Of a stretch of DNA of 64,000 nt, positions 33,492 through 42,373 are shown piece by piece; the stretch's first letter is position 1, and every line of letters starts with the position of its first letter. The DNA is taken from positions 124,206 to 188,205 of the forward strand of contig JAFDYU010000007.1 of NCBI GenBank assembly GCA_018267285.1, written 5' to 3'. Source of the DNA: Bacteroidota bacterium. Lineage in GTDB: Bacteria; Bacteroidota; Bacteroidia; Cytophagales; Cyclobacteriaceae. A program made the position numbers and the translations under genes. The notes below the pieces were generated by a model, which saw nothing but the letters and a program-made list of their open reading frames with translations, had not been told where the DNA came from and ran no database searches.

Positions 33492-36464
33492 ATGAGGAGG
33501 TTTCTACTTACTTTTTGTGCATTAATTGGATTTGGGGTCGGGAAATCACAATCCCCATCGCATCAACTCACATTTTATTCAATCACGGAGCAAGACGGCC
33601 TCTCCGACAACCGGGTTACCTGTTTTTTGCAAGACCATAACGGGGTTATGTGGATCGGCACTCAAGATGGATTAAATAAATTTGATGGATCGGTGATCAA
33701 AAGATTCAACAACCAAAAAGATGATTCGGCTTCTTTTGTCAACAATCACATTACAGCCCTTGGTGAAGATGAGCAGCATCACTTGTGGATTACAACTTTG
33801 GGAGGGCTTTCAGAATACGATCCCAACCTAAAAAAATTTAATAATTATCAAGCCACTTCCCCATACGGTAATGCAAACCTGATGTGGGATATTCAGATTG
33901 AAGGAAATAATATTTGGATTGCCACCGAAGTTGGTGCTCTGCGCTTTTCCATAAAAGAAAAAAAATTTTATACGTTTTACAACAAGTCATCGGTGATCCC
34001 CGCCACACAACGAAATGACAACTGGCTGACCCATATTTTGGTTGACCATAAAAAGAGAATTTGGCTGGCTTCTCACAGTGGGTTGTGGCGATTGTACGCA
34101 AATGAAAATAAATACGAGAAAATCACGCGCGCAGCGAAGCCGCAGTTAGTAAGTGCTTTAACCGAAGATCACAACGGCAACGTCTGGTTTGGACTATGGG
34201 GAGAGGGTATTTATGTTTTGAATACGGATAAAAATACGATTCAATCATTAAAGACGGAGAACACATTGGCCACCGTTGCTGGTTTTGCAGAATCAACAGA
34301 TGAGAAAAACAATTACACCATGTGGACTTCCGGGCTCTGTGCTTTTAATAAAAATAAAACATTTACTAATTATTCGCCCGAAAATACCGACATCGAAAAT
34401 AATTTCAGCGAATCACGATTCTATTTTTCACAAGACGGATTGCTGTGGATTTCTACCCCACAAGGCGTTCGGATTTTAGATCCAAACCGACAGCCCTTTG
34501 TTCATCATATTATTTCGCCACACGATATCACCAACCAAACCGTGGCACTGCTGAGCAAAGGCAATGAACTTTATGTGGGTGGCATGGGATCGGAATTTTT
34601 AAAGCTTTACGATTCGTCTTTTAAGCTTGTCCGGAATTATGCCCCCAACCCGATGAACTTTGCGGCTCTGAACTTGGTAAGAGAAGCGAAAGACCAGCTA
34701 TGGATTTGCACCGAACAAGGATTGTTCTTGATGAATGAAACTACGGGGAGCATGACAAGGTATCAACTCACCGAAAAAGAAATCAATACGCCTACGCGCA
34801 ATTTTTTCACCAATATGTTTATCGACAGTCGCGGGCGTCATTGGGTGTTCCCCTGGCGAAGCGGCATCTGGCAGTTGGAGGTTGCCAACGGCTCGTTTAA
34901 AAAAATAATAGTAAGCCTTGACAACAAAAAAGAAATTTCTAAAAAGTTAGTTGTCGCCACGGCAGTAGAAGATGAAGAAGGAAATATTTGGTTTGGCGAT
35001 CTGGATGAAGGTTTGATGCTGTGGGAGTCTTCTTCCGGTAAATTTTCGAGGCCTACAGAAAAAATTTTTAAGTCGTTTTATAGCTTGGGAAACATTGTAT
35101 ACGAAAAGCCCTATCTCTGGTTTGTAATCTCCGGTCAGGTTGTTCGAGTAACAACCGCTACCAAAAAAATTGATTACTGGAGCATTCCGAAAGAATTTAA
35201 TAAAACCGTGTTCAATTTTTGCAGTGATAAAAAGCGATTGTGGATTACTACCAGTCACGGGTTACTTTCGTTCAACAAAACCACTCATGTATTTCACCGA
35301 TTTACCAACAATGATGGCCTGCTTCATAATGAAATGAGCGGAGTGATTAAAGCACTTCCGAACGGAAAAATTCTTTACGCGGCACAAAACTATATAACTG
35401 AATTTCGAGGAGACAAGGTGTTGAAGCCTACCGGAACTCCGCAGGTAACGATTACGGAAACGTTCTCGCAGAATGAATTAATTTCCTGGCAGCTTACCGA
35501 AAAACAGGAAAAAAAGATTACCCTTGATCACACGCACAACAATTTTACCTTTCACTGGGCATTGCTCAATTTCAGAAACCCGATGCAAAACCAATATTAC
35601 TGCAAACTCGAAGGGATTGATAAAGAGTGGAAATATGTGGGTACAACCGGCCAGGCGGAGTACGCCAGCCTTGCACCGGGTACTTATTTTTTTCATGCGC
35701 GGGGGGCTACAAGCGAAGGCATTAGAAACCAGAAAGATGATTTGTTGATCATTACCATTCTGTCTCCGTTTTGGCAAACGTGGTGGTTTATTGCAGCAAG
35801 CATTGTACTGGTGGCAGCCGTTATCTACTTTGTTTATCGCTATCGGCTTAAACAAATTTTGATGCAGGAAAAAATCAGGAGCAAAATCTCTACCGATTTG
35901 CATGACGATATCGGCTCTACACTAAGCTCCATTTCTATTCTTGGCGACCTGGTACTTCAAAAAAGTAAAAACGAAATTTCGCCAATGGTTCAGGAGATCC
36001 GCGACAACGCGTTGACGTTGATGGAAAAAATGGACGACATTGTGTGGGGCATCCAACCCGACAATGACTCGCTCGAAAAATTGTTAACCCGAATCAAACG
36101 TTTTGCCTCACAACTTTTCGAAGCCAGGAATATTGAATACACCATCGAGGTTCAGGAGAATATTAAAAAAATAAAACTTCCGATGGAACACCGTCAGCAC
36201 ATTTACCTGATCTTAAAAGAAACTATCAACAATGTGGTGAAACACGCTCAGTGTTCTAAAGCATCCATCCTTGTCAACCTAAATCGATACAATCTAATGG
36301 TGACGGTCTCCGACAATGGGAAAGGTTATGATCCTGCCTATGAGTTTACTGGGAACGGTATTAAGAGCATTCGAAAAAGAGCCTTGTCGATAAATGCAGA
36401 CCTCCAACTCACATCAATTTCTTTACAGGGAAGCAGGATGGTGCTGACTCTGAAAATCAAATAA
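33492..36464 (+). CDS. Periplasmic propeller sensor histidine kinase (two-component regulator propeller, HisKA_3)
   Basis: 990 residues from the ATG at 33492, chosen because it starts a signal peptide (MRRFLLTFCALIGFGVGKSQ); earlier ATGs at 33426 and 33456 only prepend non-signal sequence. About 14 two-component propeller repeats (DHNGVMWIGTQDGLNKFDG, QLWICTEQGLFLMN) cover residues 40-660. Next come a Y_Y_Y-type domain near 690-750, a single membrane helix (WWFIAASIVLVAAVIYFVY), a HisKA_3 dimerisation box with phospho-His about residue 804 (STDLHDDIGSTLS), and a HATPase domain (NNVVKHA, DNGKGYD, GIKSIRKRA). Its partner is the regulator 45 bp downstream. Confidence 0.93.
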   Translation: MRRFLLTFCALIGFGVGKSQSPSHQLTFYSITEQDGLSDNRVTCFLQDHNGVMWIGTQDGLNKFDGSVIKRFNNQKDDSASFVNNHITALGEDEQHHLWITTLGGLSEYDPNLKKFNNYQATSPYGNANLMWDIQIEGNNIWIATEVGALRFSIKEKKFYTFYNKSSVIPATQRNDNWLTHILVDHKKRIWLASHSGLWRLYANENKYEKITRAAKPQLVSALTEDHNGNVWFGLWGEGIYVLNTDKNTIQSLKTENTLATVAGFAESTDEKNNYTMWTSGLCAFNKNKTFTNYSPENTDIENNFSESRFYFSQDGLLWISTPQGVRILDPNRQPFVHHIISPHDITNQTVALLSKGNELYVGGMGSEFLKLYDSSFKLVRNYAPNPMNFAALNLVREAKDQLWICTEQGLFLMNETTGSMTRYQLTEKEINTPTRNFFTNMFIDSRGRHWVFPWRSGIWQLEVANGSFKKIIVSLDNKKEISKKLVVATAVEDEEGNIWFGDLDEGLMLWESSSGKFSRPTEKIFKSFYSLGNIVYEKPYLWFVISGQVVRVTTATKKIDYWSIPKEFNKTVFNFCSDKKRLWITTSHGLLSFNKTTHVFHRFTNNDGLLHNEMSGVIKALPNGKILYAAQNYITEFRGDKVLKPTGTPQVTITETFSQNELISWQLTEKQEKKITLDHTHNNFTFHWALLNFRNPMQNQYYCKLEGIDKEWKYVGTTGQAEYASLAPGTYFFHARGATSEGIRNQKDDLLIITILSPFWQTWWFIAASIVLVAAVIYFVYRYRLKQILMQEKIRSKISTDLHDDIGSTLSSISILGDLVLQKSKNEISPMVQEIRDNALTLMEKMDDIVWGIQPDNDSLEKLLTRIKRFASQLFEARNIEYTIEVQENIKKIKLPMEHRQHIYLILKETINNVVKHAQCSKASILVNLNRYNLMVTVSDNGKGYDPAYEFTGNGIKSIRKRALSINADLQLTSISLQGSRMVLTLKIK

Positions 36465-36509
36465 ACATCTGACTTGCTATGCGGATTAGTTTATACAAAT
36501 TTACACGCT

Positions 36510-37130
36510 ATGATTAAAGTTGCCATTGTAGAAGATAGTGTAACGCTGAGAAACAGCCTGGCCCATTTAATCAGCGGTACGGAAGGCATGACTTGTGTTG
36601 TGGCTCTGGGCAACTTGCAAAATATCATCAGCGAATTGAGCAAAGTAAAACCGGATGTAGTGCTAATGGACATTGGCCTGCCCGATATTTCAGGAATAGA
36701 AGGCGTGCGCACGGTGAAATCAAATTTTTCGGAAACTCAGATTTTAATGTTCACGGTTTTTGAAGACGAGGATAAAATCTTTGAGGCCATACGCAACGGA
36801 GCCTCGGGTTATTTGTTAAAGAAAACTCCTTCTCCACAAATCATTGAAGCCATACGCGAACTGTACAGCGGTGGTGTGCCCATGAGCCCGGCCATAGCGC
36901 GCAAAGTAATCCAGTCGTTTCAATCCGTTCCGGCTCAACCCGTTGAGTTGCTCACACCCCGCGAACGAGAGATCTTGTTTTCGCTGGTCGATGGGCTCAG
37001 TTACAAGAAGATTGCCGAAAAATATTTTATCAGCATCTCCACAGTGCGCACGCACATTTCAAGCATCTACGAAAAACTGCACGTACACAGCAAAGCCCAA
37101 GCGGTGGCAAAAGCACTGGGCAAAAAGTAG
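36510..37130 (+). CDS. NarL/FixJ (LuxR-type) response regulator
   Basis: 206 residues from the ATG at 36510, placed so that the receiver begins MIKVAIVEDSV with its acidic pocket. The phospho-acceptor Asp lies in VVLMDIGLPDISG at about residue 55, and the lysine in GYLLKKTPS. The C-terminal LuxR-type HTH has LLTPREREILFSLVDGLSYKKIAEKYFIS and STVRTHISSIYEKL. It should be phosphorylated by the preceding propeller kinase. Two long perfect palindromes directly downstream are plausible binding sites for it or its neighbour's control. Confidence 0.95.
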   Translation: MIKVAIVEDSVTLRNSLAHLISGTEGMTCVVALGNLQNIISELSKVKPDVVLMDIGLPDISGIEGVRTVKSNFSETQILMFTVFEDEDKIFEAIRNGASGYLLKKTPSPQIIEAIRELYSGGVPMSPAIARKVIQSFQSVPAQPVELLTPREREILFSLVDGLSYKKIAEKYFISISTVRTHISSIYEKLHVHSKAQAVAKALGKK

Positions 37131-37158
37131 AATATTCTTCCTGATCCACTTTCTCTAA

Positions 37159-37178
37159 TATCGGATATTTATCCGATA
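37159..37178. promoter_or_regulatory. Near-perfect 20-bp palindrome
   Basis: TATCGGATA and TATCCGATA are exact complements separated by 2 bp. The site lies 28 bp after the response-regulator stop. The short spacer suits binding by a dimeric protein better than an RNA hairpin. Confidence 0.5.
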
Positions 37179-37221
37179 GGATATTGTGGGACAAAATCTG
37201 TACCTTGATAAGAAAGCCTCA

Positions 37222-37251
37222 TATTCAATCACATATTCATGTGATTGAATA
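37222..37251. promoter_or_regulatory. Perfect 13-bp-arm inverted repeat
   Basis: TATTCAATCACAT (37222-37234) and its exact complement (37239-37251) are separated by a 4-nt loop. Downstream sequence is A-rich rather than T-rich, so it is a poor plus-strand terminator and may instead be an operator in front of the secreted beta-helix gene. Confidence 0.5.
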
Positions 37252-37313
37252 AATAAAATAATTAATTGTACTTTGATGTGTTGACTTTCGAAAAAAACAA
37301 ACCTACTATCTAT

Positions 37314-38387
37314 ATGAAAGCACTCTTTACATCTGTTTTGGCTGTTTGCATCATAAGCCAAAATTTTGCCACCATCCGTACCGTGAGCAATGACTCCAAC
37401 AACCCCGCACAATATACCGACATACCCGCAGCTGTGGCTGCGGCAAGCGCGGGCGATACCATTTATGTGAATGGCACCAAATACACCTACTCCGACTTTA
37501 CCCTGAATAAAAAACTCATCATGATTGGGGCAGGCTATAACTCCAGCAACCAGTTCAACCTGATCACCCAAGTCAATTATGTTTATCTGTACAAAGATGC
37601 TGGTGTAAATAACGGCTCTGGCTCGGTGATCACCGGGTTTAAAGTCAATGGTTATATTTCTACCACGAGTGGTTCTCTAACCATTAGCAACGTCACCATT
37701 TTCAGGAATATGATAGCAAACATTAGTGCAAGCTACCCAATGAACAACCTCACTGTTTATAACAACATTATTACGGGTGGTTTTAGTGGAGGTAATAATT
37801 GCACTAACCTTCTTATCCAAAACAATATCTTCACTGCAAACGCAAATATTGGAAACTTAAATGTAAGCTCTGTGGTGATTGACCACAACTTGTTTATTCA
37901 TGGTAATGCTTTTTATAACCTTACGTATTCTACCATCACCAATAATATTATTACCAGTTCAGATGCTACTCAGGTAATCAACGGTACGGTAACCAATTGC
38001 ACATTTTCCAACAATCTTTCCCTTTCTATAAAGATCAGCTCCTACACACCTACTAATGATTTTTTGGCAAACAACAACACCGGTGGGCAAAACATTGTGG
38101 GCTCCGATCCGCTTTTTACTTCCATGGCAAATTTTAATGCCTACACGGCCACCGATAATTACAGGCTTCAAACAGGTTCGCCCGGCCACAACTATGCCAC
38201 CGATGGTACCGATCTGGGCATTTACGGTGGTACGTATCCTTTCCCGAGCGGGGGTGCACCCGGCAGTGGGTATGATACCAGCGCACCTCCGCCCATACCG
38301 CAGATTACCAGCATGAACATTCAAAACGCATCGGTGCTTCCAGGGGGGCAACTGAAGGTGAATGTTAAGGCTACGGTGAATAATTAG
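37314..38387 (+). CDS. Secreted right-handed beta-helix-like protein
   Basis: 357 residues from the ATG at 37314, which begins a signal peptide (MKALFTSVLAVCIISQNFA). The body is rich in Asn, Ser, Thr and Ile with short repeats such as LTVYNNIITGG, LLIQNNIFTAN and STITNNIITSS at about 20-residue intervals, typical of a right-handed parallel beta-helix as in pectate-lyase-like or choice-of-anchor proteins. The end (QNASVLPGGQLKVNVKATVNN) does not look like a T9SS sorting domain. It precedes the large repeat protein by 52 bp and probably shares its transcript. The ligand or substrate is unknown. Confidence 0.75.
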   Translation: MKALFTSVLAVCIISQNFATIRTVSNDSNNPAQYTDIPAAVAAASAGDTIYVNGTKYTYSDFTLNKKLIMIGAGYNSSNQFNLITQVNYVYLYKDAGVNNGSGSVITGFKVNGYISTTSGSLTISNVTIFRNMIANISASYPMNNLTVYNNIITGGFSGGNNCTNLLIQNNIFTANANIGNLNVSSVVIDHNLFIHGNAFYNLTYSTITNNIITSSDATQVINGTVTNCTFSNNLSLSIKISSYTPTNDFLANNNTGGQNIVGSDPLFTSMANFNAYTATDNYRLQTGSPGHNYATDGTDLGIYGGTYPFPSGGAPGSGYDTSAPPPIPQITSMNIQNASVLPGGQLKVNVKATVNN

Positions 38388-38394
38388 TTATCAG

Positions 38395-38418
38395 TTAATC
38401 AGAAAAAATCTGATTTAA
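38395..38418. repeat. Small hairpin between secreted-protein genes
   Basis: GTTAATCAGA and TCTGATTTAAC pair over about ten bases with one bulge and a 4-nt A loop, located between the stop of the beta-helix gene and the next ATG. There is no T tract. Confidence 0.35.
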
Positions 38419-38439
38419 CTCTGTCAATAACTAAAAGCC

Positions 38440-41388
38440 ATGAGATCAACGTTCATCATCTTTTTAGGAATACTTTTGACCTGTGCACGTGCACAGACCA
38501 TCACCCGAGCCGAATATTTTTTTGATACCGATCCGGGCAAAGGCAACGGAACTTCGGTAAGTGTAGTTGCCGGATCTTCGATCGATCAGACCTACAATGT
38601 GAGTATTTCTTCATTGACCGAGGGATATCACACGTTTAGTTACCGTGTGCTCGATAGCAACGGCCATTGGAGTCTCGTGGCCACACGCACTTTTTTTATC
38701 GTTACCCCGGTTGTTTTTGCTACGGCCACCACGATCAAACGAGCCGAATATTTTTTTGATACCGACCCGGGCACGGGCGCAGCTACACCGCTTACCATCA
38801 CGCCCGCAGCCACCGAGAACAACTCATTTATGCTAAATGTTAGCAGCCTTAGCGCAGGCTTTCATCAACTGATGGTGCGCTACCAAGACGACCTGGGCCG
38901 CTGGTCGTTGGTGGCACAGCGCACCTTTTACATTGTTCCGCCTGTGGTCACCACGAATTCGATACAAGTAAGAAAAGCAGAATATTTTTTTGATACCGAC
39001 CCCGGCATGGGCAATGGCACGGCATTGACTATCGCTGCCGCAGGTACTGAAAATAATTTGTTCACTATACCCATCAGTAGTTTGTCGCCCGGGTTTCACA
39101 CACTTTCCGTTCGCTATCAAGACGACCACAGCAAATGGACATTGCAGGCAGCGCGTACGTTTTATATTGTACCTCCCTCAGGCTTGGTTTCAGCGAGCAA
39201 CATTACCAAAGCCGAATATTTTTTTGATCATGACCCCGGCACAGGCAAAGGCACTGCGTTGGTGGTTTCTGCAGGTGCTTCACAGAACAACACGTTCACC
39301 CTCGATGTAAGTGCACTGACAACAGGGTTTCACCAACTAAACGTTCGCTATCAAGACAACCTTGGTCATTGGTCTATTTTCAACAACCGCACGTTTTATG
39401 TTTTTCAGGGGAGTGTTGCTACAACCACACTTGAGCGATTGGAGTATTACATCGACACCGACCCCGGGTTTGGCAAAGCTACTTCGTTGAGCTTTTCTCC
39501 TGCTGCGCAAGTGAACCAACAATTTAATATTGATTTGACAAGCGTTTCCAATGGAAAACACAAGTTGTATCTGCGTACTAAAGATTCAAAAGGGTATTGG
39601 AGTGCTATTGATACTGCTTCTTTCACCATTTTAAATTGCACACCCCCCACAGCACCCATGGGTTTAACAGCGAGCCGCTGTGGCACGGGCACAGTTACGC
39701 TAAACGCAAGTGGTGCTACGGGTTCTCAGGTTTATAGATGGCATGTGAGCGATACAACATCTAACATTTTATACACCGGTACCTCATTTACCACACCTTC
39801 TATAAGTAAAGACACTTCCTATTTTGTAAGCATCTACGATCCTACTACGTTGTGCGAGAGCAGCCGCACGGAAACGGCTGCTACCATTGTTAATATTCCC
39901 AAGCCAACACTTAATCTCAGCGGTACACTCAGCGTTTGTCCGGGTAATTCTGAAACATTGGTTGCTCCACCCGGCTTTGCGGGATATACATGGTCCAATG
40001 GGTTGACCACACAACAAATCACTATTGCCACCACTGGGAAATATGCAGTACAAGTAAGCAACGGAACTTGTACCAGCCCTCCTTCTGACTCGCTGACATT
40101 TACGGTTAATGCCAAGCCAGTCAAGCCAGTCATACAGGCTACGGGTGGAGGCACACTCTGCGGTGGCGGATCGGTTACCCTCAGTGCACCTACCGGGTTT
40201 TCAAAATACAGTTGGTCTTCGGGTGATACTACACAATCCATCACTGTTAATACAACAGGTAATTTTATTGTGACGGTTACTAATGCTAATGGTTGCCAGA
40301 GCGATGCCTCCGAGGTTGCTTCGATTACTTCTTCTGCACTTGCAAAACCTATCGTCACAGTTACAGGCGATCTTACTCTTTGTAATGGCAGCATCGTAAG
40401 CTTATCTGCTCCGTCAGGGTTTGCTCATTATACGTGGTCCAGTGGAGACACAACAAAGACAATTAATATCAGCAACGCGGGAAATTATTCTGTGGTGGTT
40501 TCTACACCGAAGTGTTCAAGCCCTAACTCTGATACCGTTCGTGTTGCGAGTGCTGGCGTTCCTCCTACACCTGTTATCCAAATTACGGGAACGACTACGC
40601 TTTGCAACAACGCATTTGTTGGTCTCTCTGCGCCTACCGGATTTAGCTCTTATCGGTGGTCTGATGGGGAGACTTCTCGACAGATTATTGTATCGACAGC
40701 AGGAAATTATTCTGTTCAAGTGGGGCAGGCTGTCAATTGTTTGAGTACACCTTCTGATACGGTAAACGTTACACTTACCGGAAAACCGTGCGGCACCAGT
40801 GGCGGAACTACTACTAATGCGCCACCAAAGATAGCTGATGCTATAATCAATATACCTGTAGGAACTGTAGTTGTTTTTGACTTGAAAAACCTAATTACAC
40901 AAGGTTCCATCGGAATTGAATACAGCACCCTGCAGATAACACAAGAACCAACCAGTGGAAGTAAAGCAACTCTTGATACGGCCTACAATCTGGTGCTTGA
41001 CTACACCGGCATTTCTTTTGTTGGAAATGAAAGCATCAGTATTCAAGTATGCGATTCGTTAAACAGTTGTACGGAGCGTACTTTAACCATTGATGTGGTG
41101 GCTTCTGTCGAGGTGTTTAATGCGGTTTCTCCATTTCAAGATGGGCTTAATGATTTCTTTAATCTTAAATACATTGATAAGATTGAAGATACCAAGAAAA
41201 ACAAAGTGGTGATTGTTGACCGTTGGGGTAATGAAGTATTTTCCATTTCAGACTACAACAACAACGATCATGTTTTCAGGGGGGTTGACAATAATGGGAA
41301 AGAATTGCCTTCCGGTACATATTATTATCGGATAGATTTTACTAGTGGTCGCCCAACGCTAACGGGTTTCCTTTCCCTGAAACGATGA
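38440..41388 (+). CDS. Large secreted repeat protein with T9SS type B (gliding-motility-associated) C-terminal domain
   Basis: 982 residues with a signal peptide (FIIFLGILLTCARAQ). The first 400 residues hold five copies of a roughly 77-residue unit, each opening with a RAEYFFDTDPGxGxG motif (near residues 23, 101, 179, 257 and 333). Next come a fibronectin/Ig-like segment and four Ig-like units of 85-90 residues sharing SAPxGFxxYxWSxGxTT. A cadherin-like segment precedes the C-terminal sorting domain (FNAVSPFQDGLNDFF, VVIVDRWGNEVF, LPSGTYYYRIDF). It is expected to be exported by the type IX system and displayed or released. The PorP/SprF-family gene follows 4 bp later, the usual partner arrangement. 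Confidence 0.9.
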   Translation: MRSTFIIFLGILLTCARAQTITRAEYFFDTDPGKGNGTSVSVVAGSSIDQTYNVSISSLTEGYHTFSYRVLDSNGHWSLVATRTFFIVTPVVFATATTIKRAEYFFDTDPGTGAATPLTITPAATENNSFMLNVSSLSAGFHQLMVRYQDDLGRWSLVAQRTFYIVPPVVTTNSIQVRKAEYFFDTDPGMGNGTALTIAAAGTENNLFTIPISSLSPGFHTLSVRYQDDHSKWTLQAARTFYIVPPSGLVSASNITKAEYFFDHDPGTGKGTALVVSAGASQNNTFTLDVSALTTGFHQLNVRYQDNLGHWSIFNNRTFYVFQGSVATTTLERLEYYIDTDPGFGKATSLSFSPAAQVNQQFNIDLTSVSNGKHKLYLRTKDSKGYWSAIDTASFTILNCTPPTAPMGLTASRCGTGTVTLNASGATGSQVYRWHVSDTTSNILYTGTSFTTPSISKDTSYFVSIYDPTTLCESSRTETAATIVNIPKPTLNLSGTLSVCPGNSETLVAPPGFAGYTWSNGLTTQQITIATTGKYAVQVSNGTCTSPPSDSLTFTVNAKPVKPVIQATGGGTLCGGGSVTLSAPTGFSKYSWSSGDTTQSITVNTTGNFIVTVTNANGCQSDASEVASITSSALAKPIVTVTGDLTLCNGSIVSLSAPSGFAHYTWSSGDTTKTINISNAGNYSVVVSTPKCSSPNSDTVRVASAGVPPTPVIQITGTTTLCNNAFVGLSAPTGFSSYRWSDGETSRQIIVSTAGNYSVQVGQAVNCLSTPSDTVNVTLTGKPCGTSGGTTTNAPPKIADAIINIPVGTVVVFDLKNLITQGSIGIEYSTLQITQEPTSGSKATLDTAYNLVLDYTGISFVGNESISIQVCDSLNSCTERTLTIDVVASVEVFNAVSPFQDGLNDFFNLKYIDKIEDTKKNKVVIVDRWGNEVFSISDYNNNDHVFRGVDNNGKELPSGTYYYRIDFTSGRPTLTGFLSLKR

Positions 41389-41392
41389 TCCT

Positions 41393-42292
41393 ATGAAAAC
41401 ATTATGGGTAAGCTTGCTGTTATTTATTTTTGTTGCCGATGTATCTGCTCAACAAGATCCGGCTTATGCGCAGTATCCTAACAATCCATTTTTAATCAAC
41501 CCGGCCTACACGGGGCTTAACAACAGGTTTAACGCAAACTTACAGTATCGCTCTCAGTGGAGTTCGGTGCAGGGTCATCCGGAGACATTTAATTTCAACA
41601 GCCACGTTTCCATCGTCAACAATAAAGTTGGGGTTGGGTTTATGGCAACTCAGGATAAAATCGGAGAAAACACGATGACTGAATTTTCTACAACAAGCGC
41701 ATATAAAATAAAATTGAAAATGGATAAATATTTTTCTTTCGGTATGCAATTTGGGCTAATGCGCTTTACGAGCAACAACTCGTTATTAAATCTCCAACCG
41801 AACGACCCCTATTTTTCGCAATACAATGTTTCGCACGTCAACATTGGAACAGGGATAATGTTTAAAAGCGATCGTTATTTGTTTGGTTTTTCTGTTCCGA
41901 GGTTGCTTCCGGTTATGTTAGATCAAGGGCAAGGTCAAAAGATTTTGGTATACGACCGCACCTATTATTTATATGGATCGTATATGATTTTTCTTAACGA
42001 ACGGGTTCGCCTGCGTCCCGCTGCCATGCTGCACGCATCCGATCATTTCAAAAGCTCGGTTGATTTGTTTATGAATCTTCAAATCGAAGATTTTTATTCT
42101 GCGGGAGTTTTTACCCGTGGTTTAAATTCGTACGGATTAATTTTGCAAATGATTGTTAAACATTATCGATTTGGCTATGTGATTGAAGTACCCGGCTCCA
42201 AAGGTTCTATACCCTTCACCACGCATGAGTTTATGCTGGGCGTGTCGTTAAGCACATTTGGGTTTCACAACAGATCATTTTCAGTTTTTTAG
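41393..42292 (+). CDS. PorP/SprF-family type IX secretion outer-membrane protein
   Basis: 299 residues. A signal peptide (MKTLWVSLLLFIFVADVSAQ) is followed directly by the family hallmark QQDPAYAQYPNNPFLINPAYTGL. The rest alternates as a beta-barrel, with SQWSSVQGHPETFNF, VGVGFMATQDKIG and a final LGVSLSTFGF. PorP/SprF proteins attach particular type-B-sorted proteins to the cell surface. It lies 4 bp after its presumed client, the 982-residue repeat protein. Confidence 0.93.
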   Translation: MKTLWVSLLLFIFVADVSAQQDPAYAQYPNNPFLINPAYTGLNNRFNANLQYRSQWSSVQGHPETFNFNSHVSIVNNKVGVGFMATQDKIGENTMTEFSTTSAYKIKLKMDKYFSFGMQFGLMRFTSNNSLLNLQPNDPYFSQYNVSHVNIGTGIMFKSDRYLFGFSVPRLLPVMLDQGQGQKILVYDRTYYLYGSYMIFLNERVRLRPAAMLHASDHFKSSVDLFMNLQIEDFYSAGVFTRGLNSYGLILQMIVKHYRFGYVIEVPGSKGSIPFTTHEFMLGVSLSTFGFHNRSFSVF

Positions 42293-42346
42293 CCTACATG
42301 CCTCTCAGCCTGGATATTATATTCTTACAAATGGTTATGAAAAAAT

Positions 42347-42354
42347 TATATTTG
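42347..42354 (+). promoter_or_regulatory. Candidate -7 box upstream of the MORN/TonB-C-like gene
   Basis: TATATTTG matches TAnnTTTG, 19 bp before the ATG at 42374, in an 81-bp gap after the PorP/SprF gene. No clear -33 TTG is present. Confidence 0.3.
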
Positions 42355-42373
42355 AGAGTTCTAAGATTTTTTT

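Noticed and set aside
39834-40394. 186-codon antisense frame in the large repeat protein
   Set aside because: It is periodic because the sense strand codes Ig-like repeats; there is no start context or family match.
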